A stretch of DNA of 48,717 nucleotides, taken from the NCBI GenBank assembly GCA_026389285.1, contig JAPLID010000160.1, positions 1 to 48,717 on the forward strand. The letters run 5' to 3'. The stretch's first letter is position 1. Each line of letters begins with the position of its first letter. A program made the translations under genes and the position numbers. The stretch comes from Cyanobacteriota bacterium. Lineage in GTDB: Bacteria > Cyanobacteriota > Cyanobacteriia > PCC-6307 > Cyanobiaceae. Positions 35,700 to 44,655 of the stretch are shown piece by piece. The notes under the pieces were generated by a model. The model searched no databases, was not told the DNA's origin, and was given only the letters and a program-made list of their open reading frames with translations.

Positions 35700-36857
35700 A
35701 TGCCTGAGACCAATGCAGGCTTGCCCACCACCGCCCGCGACCTGGCGGGCGACCCCCTGCTGGCGATCGCCGCAGCCTTCGTGCTGCCTGGTCCGGTGGT
35801 CGAGATCAGCCCCTTGGGCTCCGGCAATGTCAACGACACCTACCGGGTGCGGGTGCGCCTTCAGGACTGCCAGGCCGATCGGCTGGGGCTGCAGCGCAGC
35901 AACACCCGTGTCTTTCCCCAGCCTGAGCTGGTGATGGCCAACATCCTGCGGCTCGGGAAGCACGTGCAGGCCCACGCCGGCGCCGTGCTGAGCGGGCGCC
36001 GCTGGGAGGTGCCCCGGCTCCTGGCCGTGCGGGATCAGCCCGATCGCTGCTGGCTGGAGCTCGATGGAGAGGTCTGGCGCACGATCACCTACGTCAAGGG
36101 ATGCCGCAGCTGCGATGTGCTCGAGGATCGCCATCAGGCCCGTGAACTCGGCCGGGGCCTGGGCACGTTCCATGCCCTGATCAGCGATCTCCCCGTGGCG
36201 GAGCTCGCCGACACCCTCGAGGGCTTCCACATCACCCCGGGCTATCTCGTCCAGTTCGAGCGCGCCCTGCACACCAACAATGTGCCACTCACCCCCCAGG
36301 CGGCCCACTGCATCGCCTTCATCCGCGATCGCCAGCGGCTGGCCTTTGTGCTGGAAAATGCCAAGGCGGCCGGTCGGCTGCGGCTGCGGCCGATCCACGG
36401 GGATCCCAAGCTCAACAACGTGATGTTCGATCGGGCCACCGGCGAGGCGATCGCCCTGGTCGATCTCGACACGATCAAACCGGGCCTGGTTCACTACGAC
36501 ATCGGTGACTGTCTCCGCTCCGGTTGCAATCGTCTCGGTGAGGAGACGGCCGACTGGCGCTCGGTCCATTTCGATCTGGATCTGTGCGAGGCGATCCTTG
36601 AGGGCTATCTCAACCGGGCTGCCGCCTTTCTGAGCGAGGCCGACTACGACCATCTGTTTGACGCCATCCGCCTGATCGCCTTCGAGCTTGGTCTGCGCTT
36701 CTTCACCGATCATCTGGCGGGCAACTTCTACTTCAAGACCGATCACCCCGGCCAGAACCTGCAGCGGGCCCTCGTGCAGTTCCGGCTCACCGAGAGCATC
36801 GAGACGCAGGAGGGTGCGATCCGCGCGATGATCGAGGGGCTGCGGGCTGCCACCTGA
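35700..36857 (+). CDS. APH-fold phosphotransferase (NahK-like kinase family)
   Basis: A 385-residue kinase-like protein of the aminoglycoside phosphotransferase fold. Seen: PLGSGNVNDTYRV (nucleotide loop), the Brenner catalytic motif IHGDPKLNNVMFD, and LVDLDTIKPGLVHYDIGD (metal-binding Asp). The acceptor is not evident; relatives include N-acetylhexosamine 1-kinases and choline/homoserine kinases, so a small-molecule hydroxyl such as a sugar is plausible. ATG 35700 fits the fold start; the frame is open upstream but looks non-coding. The next gene follows after 15 bases. Confidence 0.8.
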   Translation: MPETNAGLPTTARDLAGDPLLAIAAAFVLPGPVVEISPLGSGNVNDTYRVRVRLQDCQADRLGLQRSNTRVFPQPELVMANILRLGKHVQAHAGAVLSGRRWEVPRLLAVRDQPDRCWLELDGEVWRTITYVKGCRSCDVLEDRHQARELGRGLGTFHALISDLPVAELADTLEGFHITPGYLVQFERALHTNNVPLTPQAAHCIAFIRDRQRLAFVLENAKAAGRLRLRPIHGDPKLNNVMFDRATGEAIALVDLDTIKPGLVHYDIGDCLRSGCNRLGEETADWRSVHFDLDLCEAILEGYLNRAAAFLSEADYDHLFDAIRLIAFELGLRFFTDHLAGNFYFKTDHPGQNLQRALVQFRLTESIETQEGAIRAMIEGLRAAT

Positions 36858-36872
36858 TGTCCGAAGATCCCC

Positions 36873-37415
36873 GTGCACAGTGATCACCGTTTCGCGCTCC
36901 AGCCCTTTGAATCGCTGCCCCTGCTGAAGGAGCTGGCGATCACCGGCGAGATCAGCCGTCGCGGCCAGCGGCTCGATATCCGCTACGACCTCCTGGGCGA
37001 TCTGGATACGGTACTGATTCCACCGCCGGCGCCCGAGCCCTGCCGGCTCGATGAGCTCTGGCAGAGCACCTGCTTCGAGCTGTTCCTGGCCCTCCCCGGC
37101 CAGGAGCCCTATTGGGAGTTCAACTTCTCGCCCGCGGGCCACTGGAACGTCTACCGGTTGGACGGTTATCGCCGCGCCCTGGCGGCGGAAGTCGCCTACC
37201 CGCGGCTTGATCTGCAGGTGGCGCCCGATCCCGGTGAGCTGCGGCTGTCCCTGGAGGCCGATCTGCCCCCCGGTGTGGAGGCGGACCAGCCGCTCGAGGC
37301 GGCGATCACCGCCGTGATCCAGCAGCGCTCGGGCCTGGTGAGCTATTGGGCCCTCGCCCATGGCGGTCCAGAACCCGACTTCCACCGCCGTGACGGCTTC
37401 CTGCTCAGCCTCTGA
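36873..37415 (+). CDS. DOMON-like domain protein
   Basis: A 180-residue soluble beta-rich protein. The core CFELFLALPGQEPYWEFNFSPAGHWNVYRLDGYRRAL resembles the DOMON-like/CBM9-like sandwich found in bacterial proteins that bind haem or sugars. There is no signal peptide. The start is GTG 36873, 15 bases after the phosphotransferase stop, so the two are likely co-transcribed. Ligand and role are unknown; a sugar-handling pair with the upstream kinase is inference. Confidence 0.7.
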   Translation: MHSDHRFALQPFESLPLLKELAITGEISRRGQRLDIRYDLLGDLDTVLIPPPAPEPCRLDELWQSTCFELFLALPGQEPYWEFNFSPAGHWNVYRLDGYRRALAAEVAYPRLDLQVAPDPGELRLSLEADLPPGVEADQPLEAAITAVIQQRSGLVSYWALAHGGPEPDFHRRDGFLLSL

Positions 37416-37592
37416 TCCAGGCTGAGCCTCAGGTCCAGCCCCTCAGGGGCAGCGTCCAGGGCTCAAGTGTCTGCGGCAACGGGCGTGGGGAGATCGGGGT
37501 CAAGATCAAGGCGACGGCAGCTGGCCTCTTGCTAGCCAGATCCGCTGCCAGGGAGCAGGTCTCCCCCCCCCCAGATCGGCGGATTTCGATGA

Positions 37593-39794
37593 TCAGCGGC
37601 TGGCCCGTTGCAGGTCAAACCGGTCCAGCCCCATCACCTTCACCCACGCCTGCACGAAGTCGTGGACGAAGCGCCCGCCGCCGTCCTGCTGGGCATAGAC
37701 CTCGACGATCGCCCGCAACTGGCTGTTGGATCCAAAGACGAGATCAGCGCGGCTGGCCGTCCAGCGCAAGCTGCCATCGCTGCGGCTGCGCCCTTCGTAG
37801 GTGGATTCGCCGGGGACCGGTCCCCAGACCGTGCCCATGTCGAGCAGGTTGACGAAGAAATCCGCGCTCAACACGCCGACACGCTCGCTGAACACGCCAA
37901 GACGGCTGCCGCCGCTGTTGGCTCCCAGCACCCGCAGCCCCCCCACCAGAACCGTCAATTCAGGGGCGCTCAAGCCCAGCTGCTGGGCCCGATCCAGCAA
38001 TAATTCCTCGGCGCGCAGCGGCAGATCGGCCCGCTGCCAATTGCGGAAGCCATCGGCCAGGGGTTTGAGCACGTTGAAGCCGGCGGCATCGGTTTGCTCC
38101 GCGCTGGCATCGCTGCGCCCGGGCCGGAAGGGAACGCTCAGCGGGTGCCCGCTGGCGGCGGCAGCCTGCTCCACGGCCGTCCCCCCGGCCAGCACGATCA
38201 GATCGGCCAAGGAGATGCGTTTGCCGTCGGTGCGGTTGCTGTTGAAGGCCGTCTGCACAGCCTCCAGCTGAGGCAGCACCCGGGAGAGTTGCTCGGGATC
38301 GTTCACCTCCCAGCTGCGTTGGGGCTGCAGCCGCAGGCGGGCGCCGTTGGCACCGCCGCGTTTGTCCGAGCCCCGGAAGGTGGAGGCGGACGCCCAGGCG
38401 GTGGCGACGAGCTCGCTCACCGTCAAGCCCGTGGCCAGGATCTGTTGCTTCAACGCCGGCAGATCGGCGATCTCCACCAGCGGATGGTCCACGGCCGGCA
38501 GCGGATCCTGCCAGAGGAACACGTCGGCCGGGACATCGGGCCCGAGATACAGCGAACGGGGGCCTAGGTCGCGGTGGGTCAGCTTGAACCAGGCCCGGGC
38601 GAAACAGTCGGCGAAGGCCTGTTGATCGTCATGAAAGCGCCGGGCGATCGGCTCCATGATCGGGTCATGGCGCAAGGAGAGATCGGCCGTGGTCATGATC
38701 GGCGCCGCTTGCAATCCCGGCACGTGGGCATCGGGAATCAGGTGCTCCGGTTTCACATCTTGGGCCACCCATTGCCAGGCGCCGGCCGGGCTCTTGGTGA
38801 GCTCCCACTGATAGGTGAACAGCATCTCGAAGTAGCCCTGATCCCAGCAGGTGGGGTTGGGCTTCCAGGCCCCTTCGATACCGCTGGTGATCGTGTGCTC
38901 GGCCTTGCCGCTGCCATAACGGTTGACCCAGCCCAGGCCCTGGGCCTCCAGTGGTGCCCCCTCCGGTTCGGCCTCCAGGTTGCTGGCGGGGGCGGCACCG
39001 TGGCATTTGCCGAAGGTGTGGCCGCCCGCCACCAGGGCAACGGTTTCCTCGACGGTCATGCCCATGCGGGTGAAGGTGTCGCGCACCTCGCGGCCGGAGG
39101 CCACCGGATCCGGATGGCCATGGGGTCCCTCGGGGTTGACATAGATCAATCCCATTTCGACGGCCGCCAGCGGTTGCTCAAGCGCGCCGTCGTCGGCATG
39201 GCGTTGATCGCCGAGCCAGGTGTTCTCCCGACCCCAGAACACCTCCTGCTGCGGCTCCCAGATGTCGGTGCGACCAGCGGCGAAGCCCAGCGTGGGCAAG
39301 CCCATCGACTCCAGAGCCACGGTGCCGGCCAGCACGATCAAATCGGCCCAGGAGATGCGGTTGCCGTAGCACTGCTTGAGCGGCCAGAGCAGCCGCCGAC
39401 CCTTGTCGAGGTTGGTGTTGTCGGGCCAGCTGTTGAGCGGCGCAAATCGTTGGTTGCCATGGCCGGAGCCGCCGCGGCCATCCGCCATCCGGTAAGTCCC
39501 GGCGCTGTGCCAGGCCAGGCGGATGAACAGGGCGCCGTAATGGCCCCAGTCCGCTGGCCACCAGTCCTGGGAATTGGTCATCAGGGCCCGCAGATCGGCC
39601 TTGAGGGCGCCGAAGTCGAGCCCGGCGAAGGCTTCGGCGTAGTCGAAGCCAGCCCCCAGGGGATTGGAGGCGGGGTGGTGCTGATGCAGCAGGCCGAGCT
39701 GGATCTGATCCGGCCACCACTGTTGGTTTGAGGTGCCGCCGGCGGGGGTCACGGCGCCCATGTGACCACTGAACGGACATTTTAGATCAGACAT
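37593..39794 (-). CDS. katG: Catalase-peroxidase
   Basis: A 733-residue haem enzyme that destroys hydrogen peroxide. Distal-side residues are visible in [13 protein letters not shown] (Arg92, Trp95, His96), with [13 protein letters not shown] supplying the Tyr of the Met-Tyr-Trp adduct and [15 protein letters not shown] the proximal His. The second, degenerate peroxidase domain is complete (about 410-733). ATG 39794 gives the usual start [10 protein letters not shown]. Downstream is a run of 10 C (37563-37572), and upstream a 322-base region of unusual composition with a run of 10 G. KatG is patchily distributed in picocyanobacteria, so gain by transfer is possible. Confidence 0.97.
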   Translation of the reverse strand: MSDLKCPFSGHMGAVTPAGGTSNQQWWPDQIQLGLLHQHHPASNPLGAGFDYAEAFAGLDFGALKADLRALMTNSQDWWPADWGHYGALFIRLAWHSAGTYRMADGRGGSGHGNQRFAPLNSWPDNTNLDKGRRLLWPLKQCYGNRISWADLIVLAGTVALESMGLPTLGFAAGRTDIWEPQQEVFWGRENTWLGDQRHADDGALEQPLAAVEMGLIYVNPEGPHGHPDPVASGREVRDTFTRMGMTVEETVALVAGGHTFGKCHGAAPASNLEAEPEGAPLEAQGLGWVNRYGSGKAEHTITSGIEGAWKPNPTCWDQGYFEMLFTYQWELTKSPAGAWQWVAQDVKPEHLIPDAHVPGLQAAPIMTTADLSLRHDPIMEPIARRFHDDQQAFADCFARAWFKLTHRDLGPRSLYLGPDVPADVFLWQDPLPAVDHPLVEIADLPALKQQILATGLTVSELVATAWASASTFRGSDKRGGANGARLRLQPQRSWEVNDPEQLSRVLPQLEAVQTAFNSNRTDGKRISLADLIVLAGGTAVEQAAAASGHPLSVPFRPGRSDASAEQTDAAGFNVLKPLADGFRNWQRADLPLRAEELLLDRAQQLGLSAPELTVLVGGLRVLGANSGGSRLGVFSERVGVLSADFFVNLLDMGTVWGPVPGESTYEGRSRSDGSLRWTASRADLVFGSNSQLRAIVEVYAQQDGGGRFVHDFVQAWVKVMGLDRFDLQRASR

Positions 39795-40116
39795 TCTTTT
39801 CGGAGGCCGCCTGAACGGAAAAAGGTGTTGGCAACACTATGCTCATTTCCTTTCGAGGCGACAAGTTTTCGGAGCCCGAAATGATCCCGCTCCGCATGCT
39901 GGTCAGCATGGTCCCCGCACAGCACGTTCCTTTTGCAGGGCTCTTTATTGCGCGTGTTGAACAACTCCGCACAACGAGTTGTTTCGAGTTCACTCCGCAG
40001 TCCGGAAGCGCCGATGAACAGGGGGGGGGGCGCAAGCGTGTCAAAGCGAGCTTCAACGTCGCCGAGACAGGATATTCAGCGGCCTATTAAAATATTCGCA
40101 ACCTTTTCCGGCATTC
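39795..40116. other. katG upstream region: AT-richer, palindrome, G10 tract
   Basis: This 322-base divergent gap contains the katG promoter region and the start region of the 40117 gene. Seen: inverted repeat CATGCT (39895-39900) / AGCATG (39905-39910) around GGTC; a run of 10 G at 40021-40030; and TATTAAAATATT just before GTG 40117, a likely -10 for the plus-strand gene. Several short frames cross it on both strands, none convincing. The 5' part could hold a peroxide-responsive operator, which is inference. Confidence 0.45.
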
Positions 40117-40443
40117 GTGTCAGCCCTGCGCCCCTGCCTTGGCACCTGGGGGCTCTATCTGCGCAACCGCAGGCTGATCGTGATCTACCCCCGCGGCAAC
40201 CGGTGCGAGACGCTGCTGCGTGGCCTGAGCCGCCGAGAACGCCGGGACGTCGACGTCTTTTACAGGGCCAGCACCTGGCAGCGGGAGGTGGAGGCGCGAG
40301 TGATGGCCAAACAGCCAACCCAGGTCTATTTCGGCTGGGTGGAGCGCTTCTGCGGCCGGGCAGGCGTCTCATCGCCTCTGCCTGCATCGGGGGCTCCGGT
40401 TGGCACGGCCGCTCCAGGCCCACCTGGCATCACCTGGAACTGA
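40117..40443 (+). CDS. Hypothetical protein overlapping DciA 3' end
   Basis: A 108-residue basic protein: MSALRPCLGTWGLYLRNRRLIVIYPRGNRCE, then ETLLRGLSRRERRDVDVFYRAS and WQREVEARVMA. The first 75 residues look like a real compact domain; the tail is Pro/Ala-rich and lies opposite the 3' end of the DciA-like gene (118-base convergent overlap). The start is GTG 40117, shortly after an AT-rich promoter-like stretch (TATTAAAATATT). No family is recognised. Confidence 0.55.
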   Translation: MSALRPCLGTWGLYLRNRRLIVIYPRGNRCETLLRGLSRRERRDVDVFYRASTWQREVEARVMAKQPTQVYFGWVERFCGRAGVSSPLPASGAPVGTAAPGPPGITWN

Positions 40444-40964
40444 GCCGCCAGCCAGTCGCGACGGCAGAAGCTGCAGTGGCCCCAGCGGGCCATCTCGCCG
40501 GCCGGCGCCGGCCGCTGGCAGTCAGGGCAGTCGGCCTGACCATGCACGTCGACGCGGCTGGGATGGCAGGCCCAGATTTCGGCCTCCAGGCTGGTGCCGG
40601 CGGTTGCTGTCGCAGAGGCGTGGTACTGCTGCACCCGTAGATCCCGCACCGTGAAGCCGGCCCCGCGCAGGGCTCCCAGCAGCTGGTGGCGGTGGTACTG
40701 CAGGGCCTGAAGCCAGGGGCCCGGCGCGGCTCCCACCGTCAGCAGGCCCGCCTGCAGCTGCAGCGGCCGGCAATGCTTCGCCAGCTGGGGGCCGGCGATT
40801 CGCGGCCAGGCCTGCCAGAGGGCAGCCAGATGGCCGTCCCGTTGCCATTCCTGCTGGAGAGCCTCCAGGCAGCTGGCCACGGCACTGGCCGGAGGCCTGG
40901 GCGCGGCGATCAGCAGCGACAGATTGCCGACGCGGCGGGTCTGCTGGCGGGAAGCCTTGGCCAT
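40326..40964 (-). CDS. DUF721/DciA-like protein with zinc-ribbon tail
   Basis: A 212-residue protein. Residues about 25-120 match the DUF721 (DciA) fold, a KH-like domain used in many bacteria to load the replicative helicase (LQQEWQRDGHLAALWQAWPRIAGPQLAKHCRPLQLQAGLLTVG). A C-terminal CPDC...CSFC arrangement (about 150-175) suggests a small zinc ribbon, an extra found in cyanobacterial versions. The last 30 residues are low-complexity and overlap the convergent gene at 40117. DciA function in this group is not established by sequence alone. Confidence 0.75.
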   Translation of the reverse strand: MAKASRQQTRRVGNLSLLIAAPRPPASAVASCLEALQQEWQRDGHLAALWQAWPRIAGPQLAKHCRPLQLQAGLLTVGAAPGPWLQALQYHRHQLLGALRGAGFTVRDLRVQQYHASATATAGTSLEAEIWACHPSRVDVHGQADCPDCQRPAPAGEMARWGHCSFCRRDWLAAQFQVMPGGPGAAVPTGAPDAGRGDETPARPQKRSTQPK

Positions 40965-41075
40965 GGCCGCAGGCTAGGGCGGCCCAGCAGGGGGAGTGCG
41001 GCAATCCGCTGACGGTTGCGGCGGCCCCGATTCACCGTTGTCGCTACTCTCTGATTTCGCCCCATCATCCAATAC

Positions 41076-41849
41076 ATGGGCTTCTTTGATCGGCTCAGCC
41101 GCCTGCTTCGCGCCAACCTCAACGATCTGGTGAGCAAAGCGGAGGATCCGTCCAAGATCCTCGATCAGTCCGTGGCCGACATGCAGGCGGATCTGGTCAA
41201 GCTGCGCCAGGCCGTGGCCAACGCCATCGCCAGCCAGAAGCGCCTGCAGAACCAGGCCGAGCAGGCCTCCTCCCAGGATCGTTTCTGGATGGGCAAAGCT
41301 GAGCTGGCCCTCAAGGAAAACCGCGAGGATCTGGCCCGCGAAGCCCTCACCCGCCGCAAGACTTACTCCGAGACGGCCACCGCCCTCAACACCCAGATCT
41401 CCAGCCAGTCCGGCCAGGTGGAGACCCTCAAGAACAGCCTGCGGGCGCTTGAAGGCAAGATCGCCGAGGCCAAGACCAAAAAGGACATGCTCAAGGCTCG
41501 CCAGCAGGCGGCCCAGGCCCAGGAGCAGCTGCAGAACGCCGTCGGCAATCTCGGCACCAACAGCTCCATGGCCGCCTTCGATCAGATGGAGGAGAAGGTG
41601 CTGGCGATGGAGGCCCGCAGCCAGGCCGCCGCCGAGCTGGCCGGTGCCGATCTCGAAAGCCAGTTCGCTGCCCTCGAGGGCAGCAGCGTCGACGAGGAGC
41701 TGGCCTCCCTGAAGACCCGACTGGAGGGGGGAAGCACGCCGATCTCTCTGCCGGCAGCCAACGGACCCGTGCCCCAGCTCGAAGCGGTACAGGTAGCCGA
41801 GGTGGACGCCGAGCTTGAGCAACTCAAGCGCTCGATCGAGAAACTCTGA
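41076..41849 (+). CDS. vipp1: Vipp1/IM30 (PspA family) membrane-remodelling protein
   Basis: A 257-residue ESCRT-III-like protein needed for thylakoid biogenesis and membrane repair. The N-terminal amphipathic helix MGFFDRLSRLLRANLNDLVSKAEDP is typical, followed by long coiled coils (DQSVADMQADLVKLRQAVANAIASQKRL; MGKAELALKENREDLAREAL). The C-terminal extension beyond the PspA core (VQVAEVDAELEQLKRSIEKL) distinguishes Vipp1 from PspA. It is divergent from the DciA-like gene and 70 bases upstream of the thioredoxin start. Confidence 0.94.
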   Translation: MGFFDRLSRLLRANLNDLVSKAEDPSKILDQSVADMQADLVKLRQAVANAIASQKRLQNQAEQASSQDRFWMGKAELALKENREDLAREALTRRKTYSETATALNTQISSQSGQVETLKNSLRALEGKIAEAKTKKDMLKARQQAAQAQEQLQNAVGNLGTNSSMAAFDQMEEKVLAMEARSQAAAELAGADLESQFAALEGSSVDEELASLKTRLEGGSTPISLPAANGPVPQLEAVQVAEVDAELEQLKRSIEKL

Positions 41850-41892
41850 CGTCGCGCTCAGTGGGTCCCACCGGCACGAGAGCCGGAATCCA

Positions 41893-41898
41893 TACAAT
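41893..41898 (+). promoter_or_regulatory. Probable -10 element of thioredoxin gene
   Basis: TACAAT at 41893-41898 is 22 bases before the GTG start at 41920, a good -10 match and spacing. It gives the thioredoxin gene a promoter of its own in addition to any read-through from vipp1. Confidence 0.4.
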
Positions 41899-41919
41899 CG
41901 GGGCAGCTATTCCCGGGCC

Positions 41920-42294
41920 GTGTCGACTGACCACAACGCCGAAGCTCCAGCGGCCGCTGCCGCCAGCGGTGCGCCCGCCGTGCTCGAACTGAACGACGAC
42001 AACTTCGCCGCCGAAGTGCTGGCCCGGTCCTCGGCGGTGTTGGTCGATGTCTGGGCGTCCTGGTGCGGTCCCTGCCGGCTGATGGCACCGTTAATGACCT
42101 GGGCCGCCGGCACCTATGCCGACCGGCTCACAGTCGGCAAACTCGAGGCCGACGGCAATCCGGGTAGCCGCGACGCCTACAGGGTTCAGGGCTTACCCAC
42201 CTTGATCCTCTTCCGCGACGGTGTCGAGATCGGTCGCCACGAGGGCGCCTTGGCCAAGCCCCAGCTGCAGGCCTTCCTGGATGCCCATCTCTGA
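41920..42294 (+). CDS. Thioredoxin family protein
   Basis: A 124-residue thioredoxin with the canonical WCGPC active site (residues 48-52: VDVWASWCGPCRLMAP), the cis-Pro loop QGLPTLILF and a short Ala-rich N-terminus. It should reduce disulfides in the cytosol. The start is GTG 41920, supported by a TACAAT element; the frame is open upstream into vipp1 but non-coding-like. Its last 14 bases overlap the aminotransferase gene, so translation is likely coupled. Confidence 0.93.
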   Translation: MSTDHNAEAPAAAAASGAPAVLELNDDNFAAEVLARSSAVLVDVWASWCGPCRLMAPLMTWAAGTYADRLTVGKLEADGNPGSRDAYRVQGLPTLILFRDGVEIGRHEGALAKPQLQAFLDAHL

Positions 42295-43489
42295 ACGCCT
42301 GGCCCTGCTGGGCAGCGGTGTCTTCGCCCGCAACGATCAGCGCAAGCAGGTCTATCAACGGCGCTGGCAGGCTGCCGCCCCGTCCGGGGAGCCGCTGCCG
42401 CCGCTGCTCGATCTCTCGCTCGGCTCCACCGATCTCCAGCCCCCCGCGGTGGCGCTCGATGCGATCGCCGCTGGCCTGAACCGGCCCGAGAGCGCCTCCT
42501 ATTGCCTCCACGGCGCCACCAGGCCGTTCCGGGAGGCGGTGGCCGGCTGGGCGGGCCGGCGTTTCGGCGTGGCGGTGGACCCGGACCGGGAGGTGCTGCT
42601 ACTGGTGGGATCCCAGGAGGGCACGGCCCATCTGCCCCTGGCGGTGCTCAATCCTGGCGATCCTGCCCTGCTGCTTGATCCGTATTACCCGTCCCACCTC
42701 GGCGGCCTGCAGCTGGCTTCGGCCCGGCCGGTGCTGCTGCCCCTTGATGCCGACAGGGGCTGGCGGCCGGATTTCGACCAACTGGCCAGCGCCGAATGGG
42801 ATGCCCTGAAGCTGATGGTGCTCGGCTTCCCCCACAACCCCACCGCCACCACCGGTGAACAGCTGTGGCTGGATCAGGCGGTGCAGCGGGCCCTCCGCCA
42901 CGACATCGTCCTGGCCCACGACAACCCCTACGTCGATCTCGCCCTGGATGGCGAAGCGCCGGCCCTGCTGCGCAACCCGGCCTGGCGCCAGTGCGGTATC
43001 GAGTTCTTCTCCTTCTCGAAGAGCTGGTGTCTGGGCGGCTACCGGTTGGCCTTCGCCATCGGCGCTGAGTGGTTGATCACGGCCCTGCGCCAGCTGAAGG
43101 GGGTGGTGGATTTCAACCAGTCCCTGGCCCTGCAGGCCGGAGCGATCGCTGCCCTGGAGCAGGCGCCCGAATGGCCCCAGCAGCTGCGGGAGGTGTACAG
43201 GGAACGGCGCGATCGCATGGCGGCAGCCCTGGAGGCCCAGGGCTGGCCGGTGCGGCTGCCGTCGATGGCGCTCTATTTGTGGCTGCAGCTGCCCGAGGTG
43301 GCCCGCCGTCGCGGCCTCAATTCGGAAACGTTCGCCGCGGCCCTGCTGGAGGGCACCGGCGTCTGCCTCACCCCGGGCCATGGCTTCGGACCCGCCGGGG
43401 AAGGCTGGCAGCGCCTGGCCCTGGTGCATCCGGCGGCGGAACTCGAGGCCAGTGCCGAGCGCATCGGCGCCTGGCTGCGGCAGCTGTGA
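42281..43489 (+). CDS. Class I/II PLP-dependent aminotransferase
   Basis: A 402-residue fold-type I aminotransferase. The cofactor Lys lies in FFSFSKSWCLGGYRLAFAIG (Lys247). Other features: DPYYPSHLGGL, LGFPHNPTATTG and HDNPYVDL. It resembles the group annotated as LL-diaminopimelate or alanine aminotransferases, but substrate cannot be assigned. It begins inside the thioredoxin gene and ends with a GTGA overlap into the biotin ligase gene. Confidence 0.88.
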   Translation: MPISERLALLGSGVFARNDQRKQVYQRRWQAAAPSGEPLPPLLDLSLGSTDLQPPAVALDAIAAGLNRPESASYCLHGATRPFREAVAGWAGRRFGVAVDPDREVLLLVGSQEGTAHLPLAVLNPGDPALLLDPYYPSHLGGLQLASARPVLLPLDADRGWRPDFDQLASAEWDALKLMVLGFPHNPTATTGEQLWLDQAVQRALRHDIVLAHDNPYVDLALDGEAPALLRNPAWRQCGIEFFSFSKSWCLGGYRLAFAIGAEWLITALRQLKGVVDFNQSLALQAGAIAALEQAPEWPQQLREVYRERRDRMAAALEAQGWPVRLPSMALYLWLQLPEVARRRGLNSETFAAALLEGTGVCLTPGHGFGPAGEGWQRLALVHPAAELEASAERIGAWLRQL

Positions 43490-44307
43490 TCGGCAGGATC
43501 GTCGCCGAGCGGCGGCGATTGCTGCGGCCGGCCGCCAGGGTTCCCCAGCCCGGTACCGGCCTGCCGCCTGCGCCGTTGTCCCCCTGGCGGTTGAGGGGTC
43601 TGGCGGTCTGTGCCAGCACAGAGAGTGAGCTGGATCGCTGGCTGGCTCAGCTGCTGCCGGCCAGCTCGGGAGCGCTGCGGCAGCCCCTGGCGCTGCTGGC
43701 GGTCCATCAGCGCTTCGGCCATGGCCAGCAGGGCCGGCCCTGGCTGGCACCCCGCGGTGGGGTCTGGCTCAGCGCCGCCCTGCCCTGGCCCGAGGATCCG
43801 GCCGAGGCGGCCGCACCGGGACTGGCGGTGGCGGTGGGTCTGGCCCTGCAGCTGGAGCAACTCGGCCTGCCGGTCCGGCTGAAATGGCCCAATGATCTGC
43901 TATTGGAGGGGCCGGATGGCCGTCTGGCCAAAGTCGCCGGCCTGCTGCCCCGCCTGCGGCTGCGGGGGAAGCGGATCCGCTGGGCGCGGCTTGGGGTGGG
44001 ACTGAACGGCCTCAATCCCGTACCGGCCGGGGCCATCAACCTGCGCCGCTGCCTCGGTACCCGGGGCGCCGATCCAGCGCGGTTAGCGGCCCGGGTGCTG
44101 CTGGCGCTGGAGTGGGCGATCGCCGCGGCTGGGCGGCCGGAGCAGGTGCGCGCCCTGGCCGAACAACGGCTGCATCGGGCCGCGGAGCCGCTGCGGCTCG
44201 ACGGCGAGGACTGGCGGCCGCTGGGTCTGGAGCGCGATGGTGGCCTTCGACTGCAGTGCGGCACACGCCAGCGGGTGCTGCAGCGGTGCTTTGATCTGGG
44301 CCCCTGA
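43486..44307 (+). CDS. birA: Biotin-[acetyl-CoA-carboxylase] ligase
   Basis: A 273-residue biotin protein ligase without a DNA-binding N-terminal domain. Seen: ASTESELD, GHGQQGRPWLAPRGGVWLS (biotin/AMP loop; the usual GRGRxGRxW is degenerate), LKWPNDLLLEG (conserved KWPND), and KVAGLLP. It biotinylates the acetyl-CoA carboxylase carrier protein. Lacking an HTH it should not repress transcription. The start GTG 43486 overlaps the aminotransferase TGA by 4 bases (GTGA). Confidence 0.88.
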   Translation: MIGRIVAERRRLLRPAARVPQPGTGLPPAPLSPWRLRGLAVCASTESELDRWLAQLLPASSGALRQPLALLAVHQRFGHGQQGRPWLAPRGGVWLSAALPWPEDPAEAAAPGLAVAVGLALQLEQLGLPVRLKWPNDLLLEGPDGRLAKVAGLLPRLRLRGKRIRWARLGVGLNGLNPVPAGAINLRRCLGTRGADPARLAARVLLALEWAIAAAGRPEQVRALAEQRLHRAAEPLRLDGEDWRPLGLERDGGLRLQCGTRQRVLQRCFDLGP

Positions 44308-44655
44308 ACCGTCGGCTGCCAGCTCCCGGGAGTCCTGCTGCGCCGCTGCGACGCAGGCCGCTCAAAACCCGTAACATCACACCCGATCTGCTGGTTCCGC
44401 CTTGAGATCCGGCACTCCGCAGACAGAATCGGCAGCCTTTCAGAGGGGCGGCCCTTTAAATTGTTTCCATTCCAAGCGACTCCATCTCAGCTGATCCGTA
44501 GGTGTTCCAGCCAGCCCATCGCTCAGCCGGAGCTCCGCGATTCTTCCGATCCGCTCCCAAGCGGGAACAGTGGCCTTGAGACAGGCCGGATCCGCGCTTG
44601 AGCCCTCGCTCTCCTCTCCGTACCGCCGTTTCGCGCCGTCACAATTTCCTCTCCC
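44308..44655. other. 348-base intergenic region before M23 peptidase gene
   Basis: No gene is supported here. A CACAAT -10-like element (44640-44645, ten bases before the ATG at 44656) is embedded in GTCACAAT, the same string that precedes the SpoIID-domain gene. It is too close to the ATG for a long leader. A TAACAT occurs at about 44370. An imperfect hairpin (CCTGC...GCAGG) is near 44335. Nothing else stands out. Confidence 0.35.

Noticed and set aside
35616-37385. Minus-strand frame of 589 codons opposite the phosphotransferase and DOMON-like genes
   Set aside because: The plus strand has clear kinase motifs; the minus product is a composition shadow with no motif.
39787-40090. Short frames on both strands in the katG upstream region
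   Set aside because: They overlap each other, have no recognisable motif and cross the G10 tract; more likely regulatory DNA than genes, though decayed coding sequence is not excluded.
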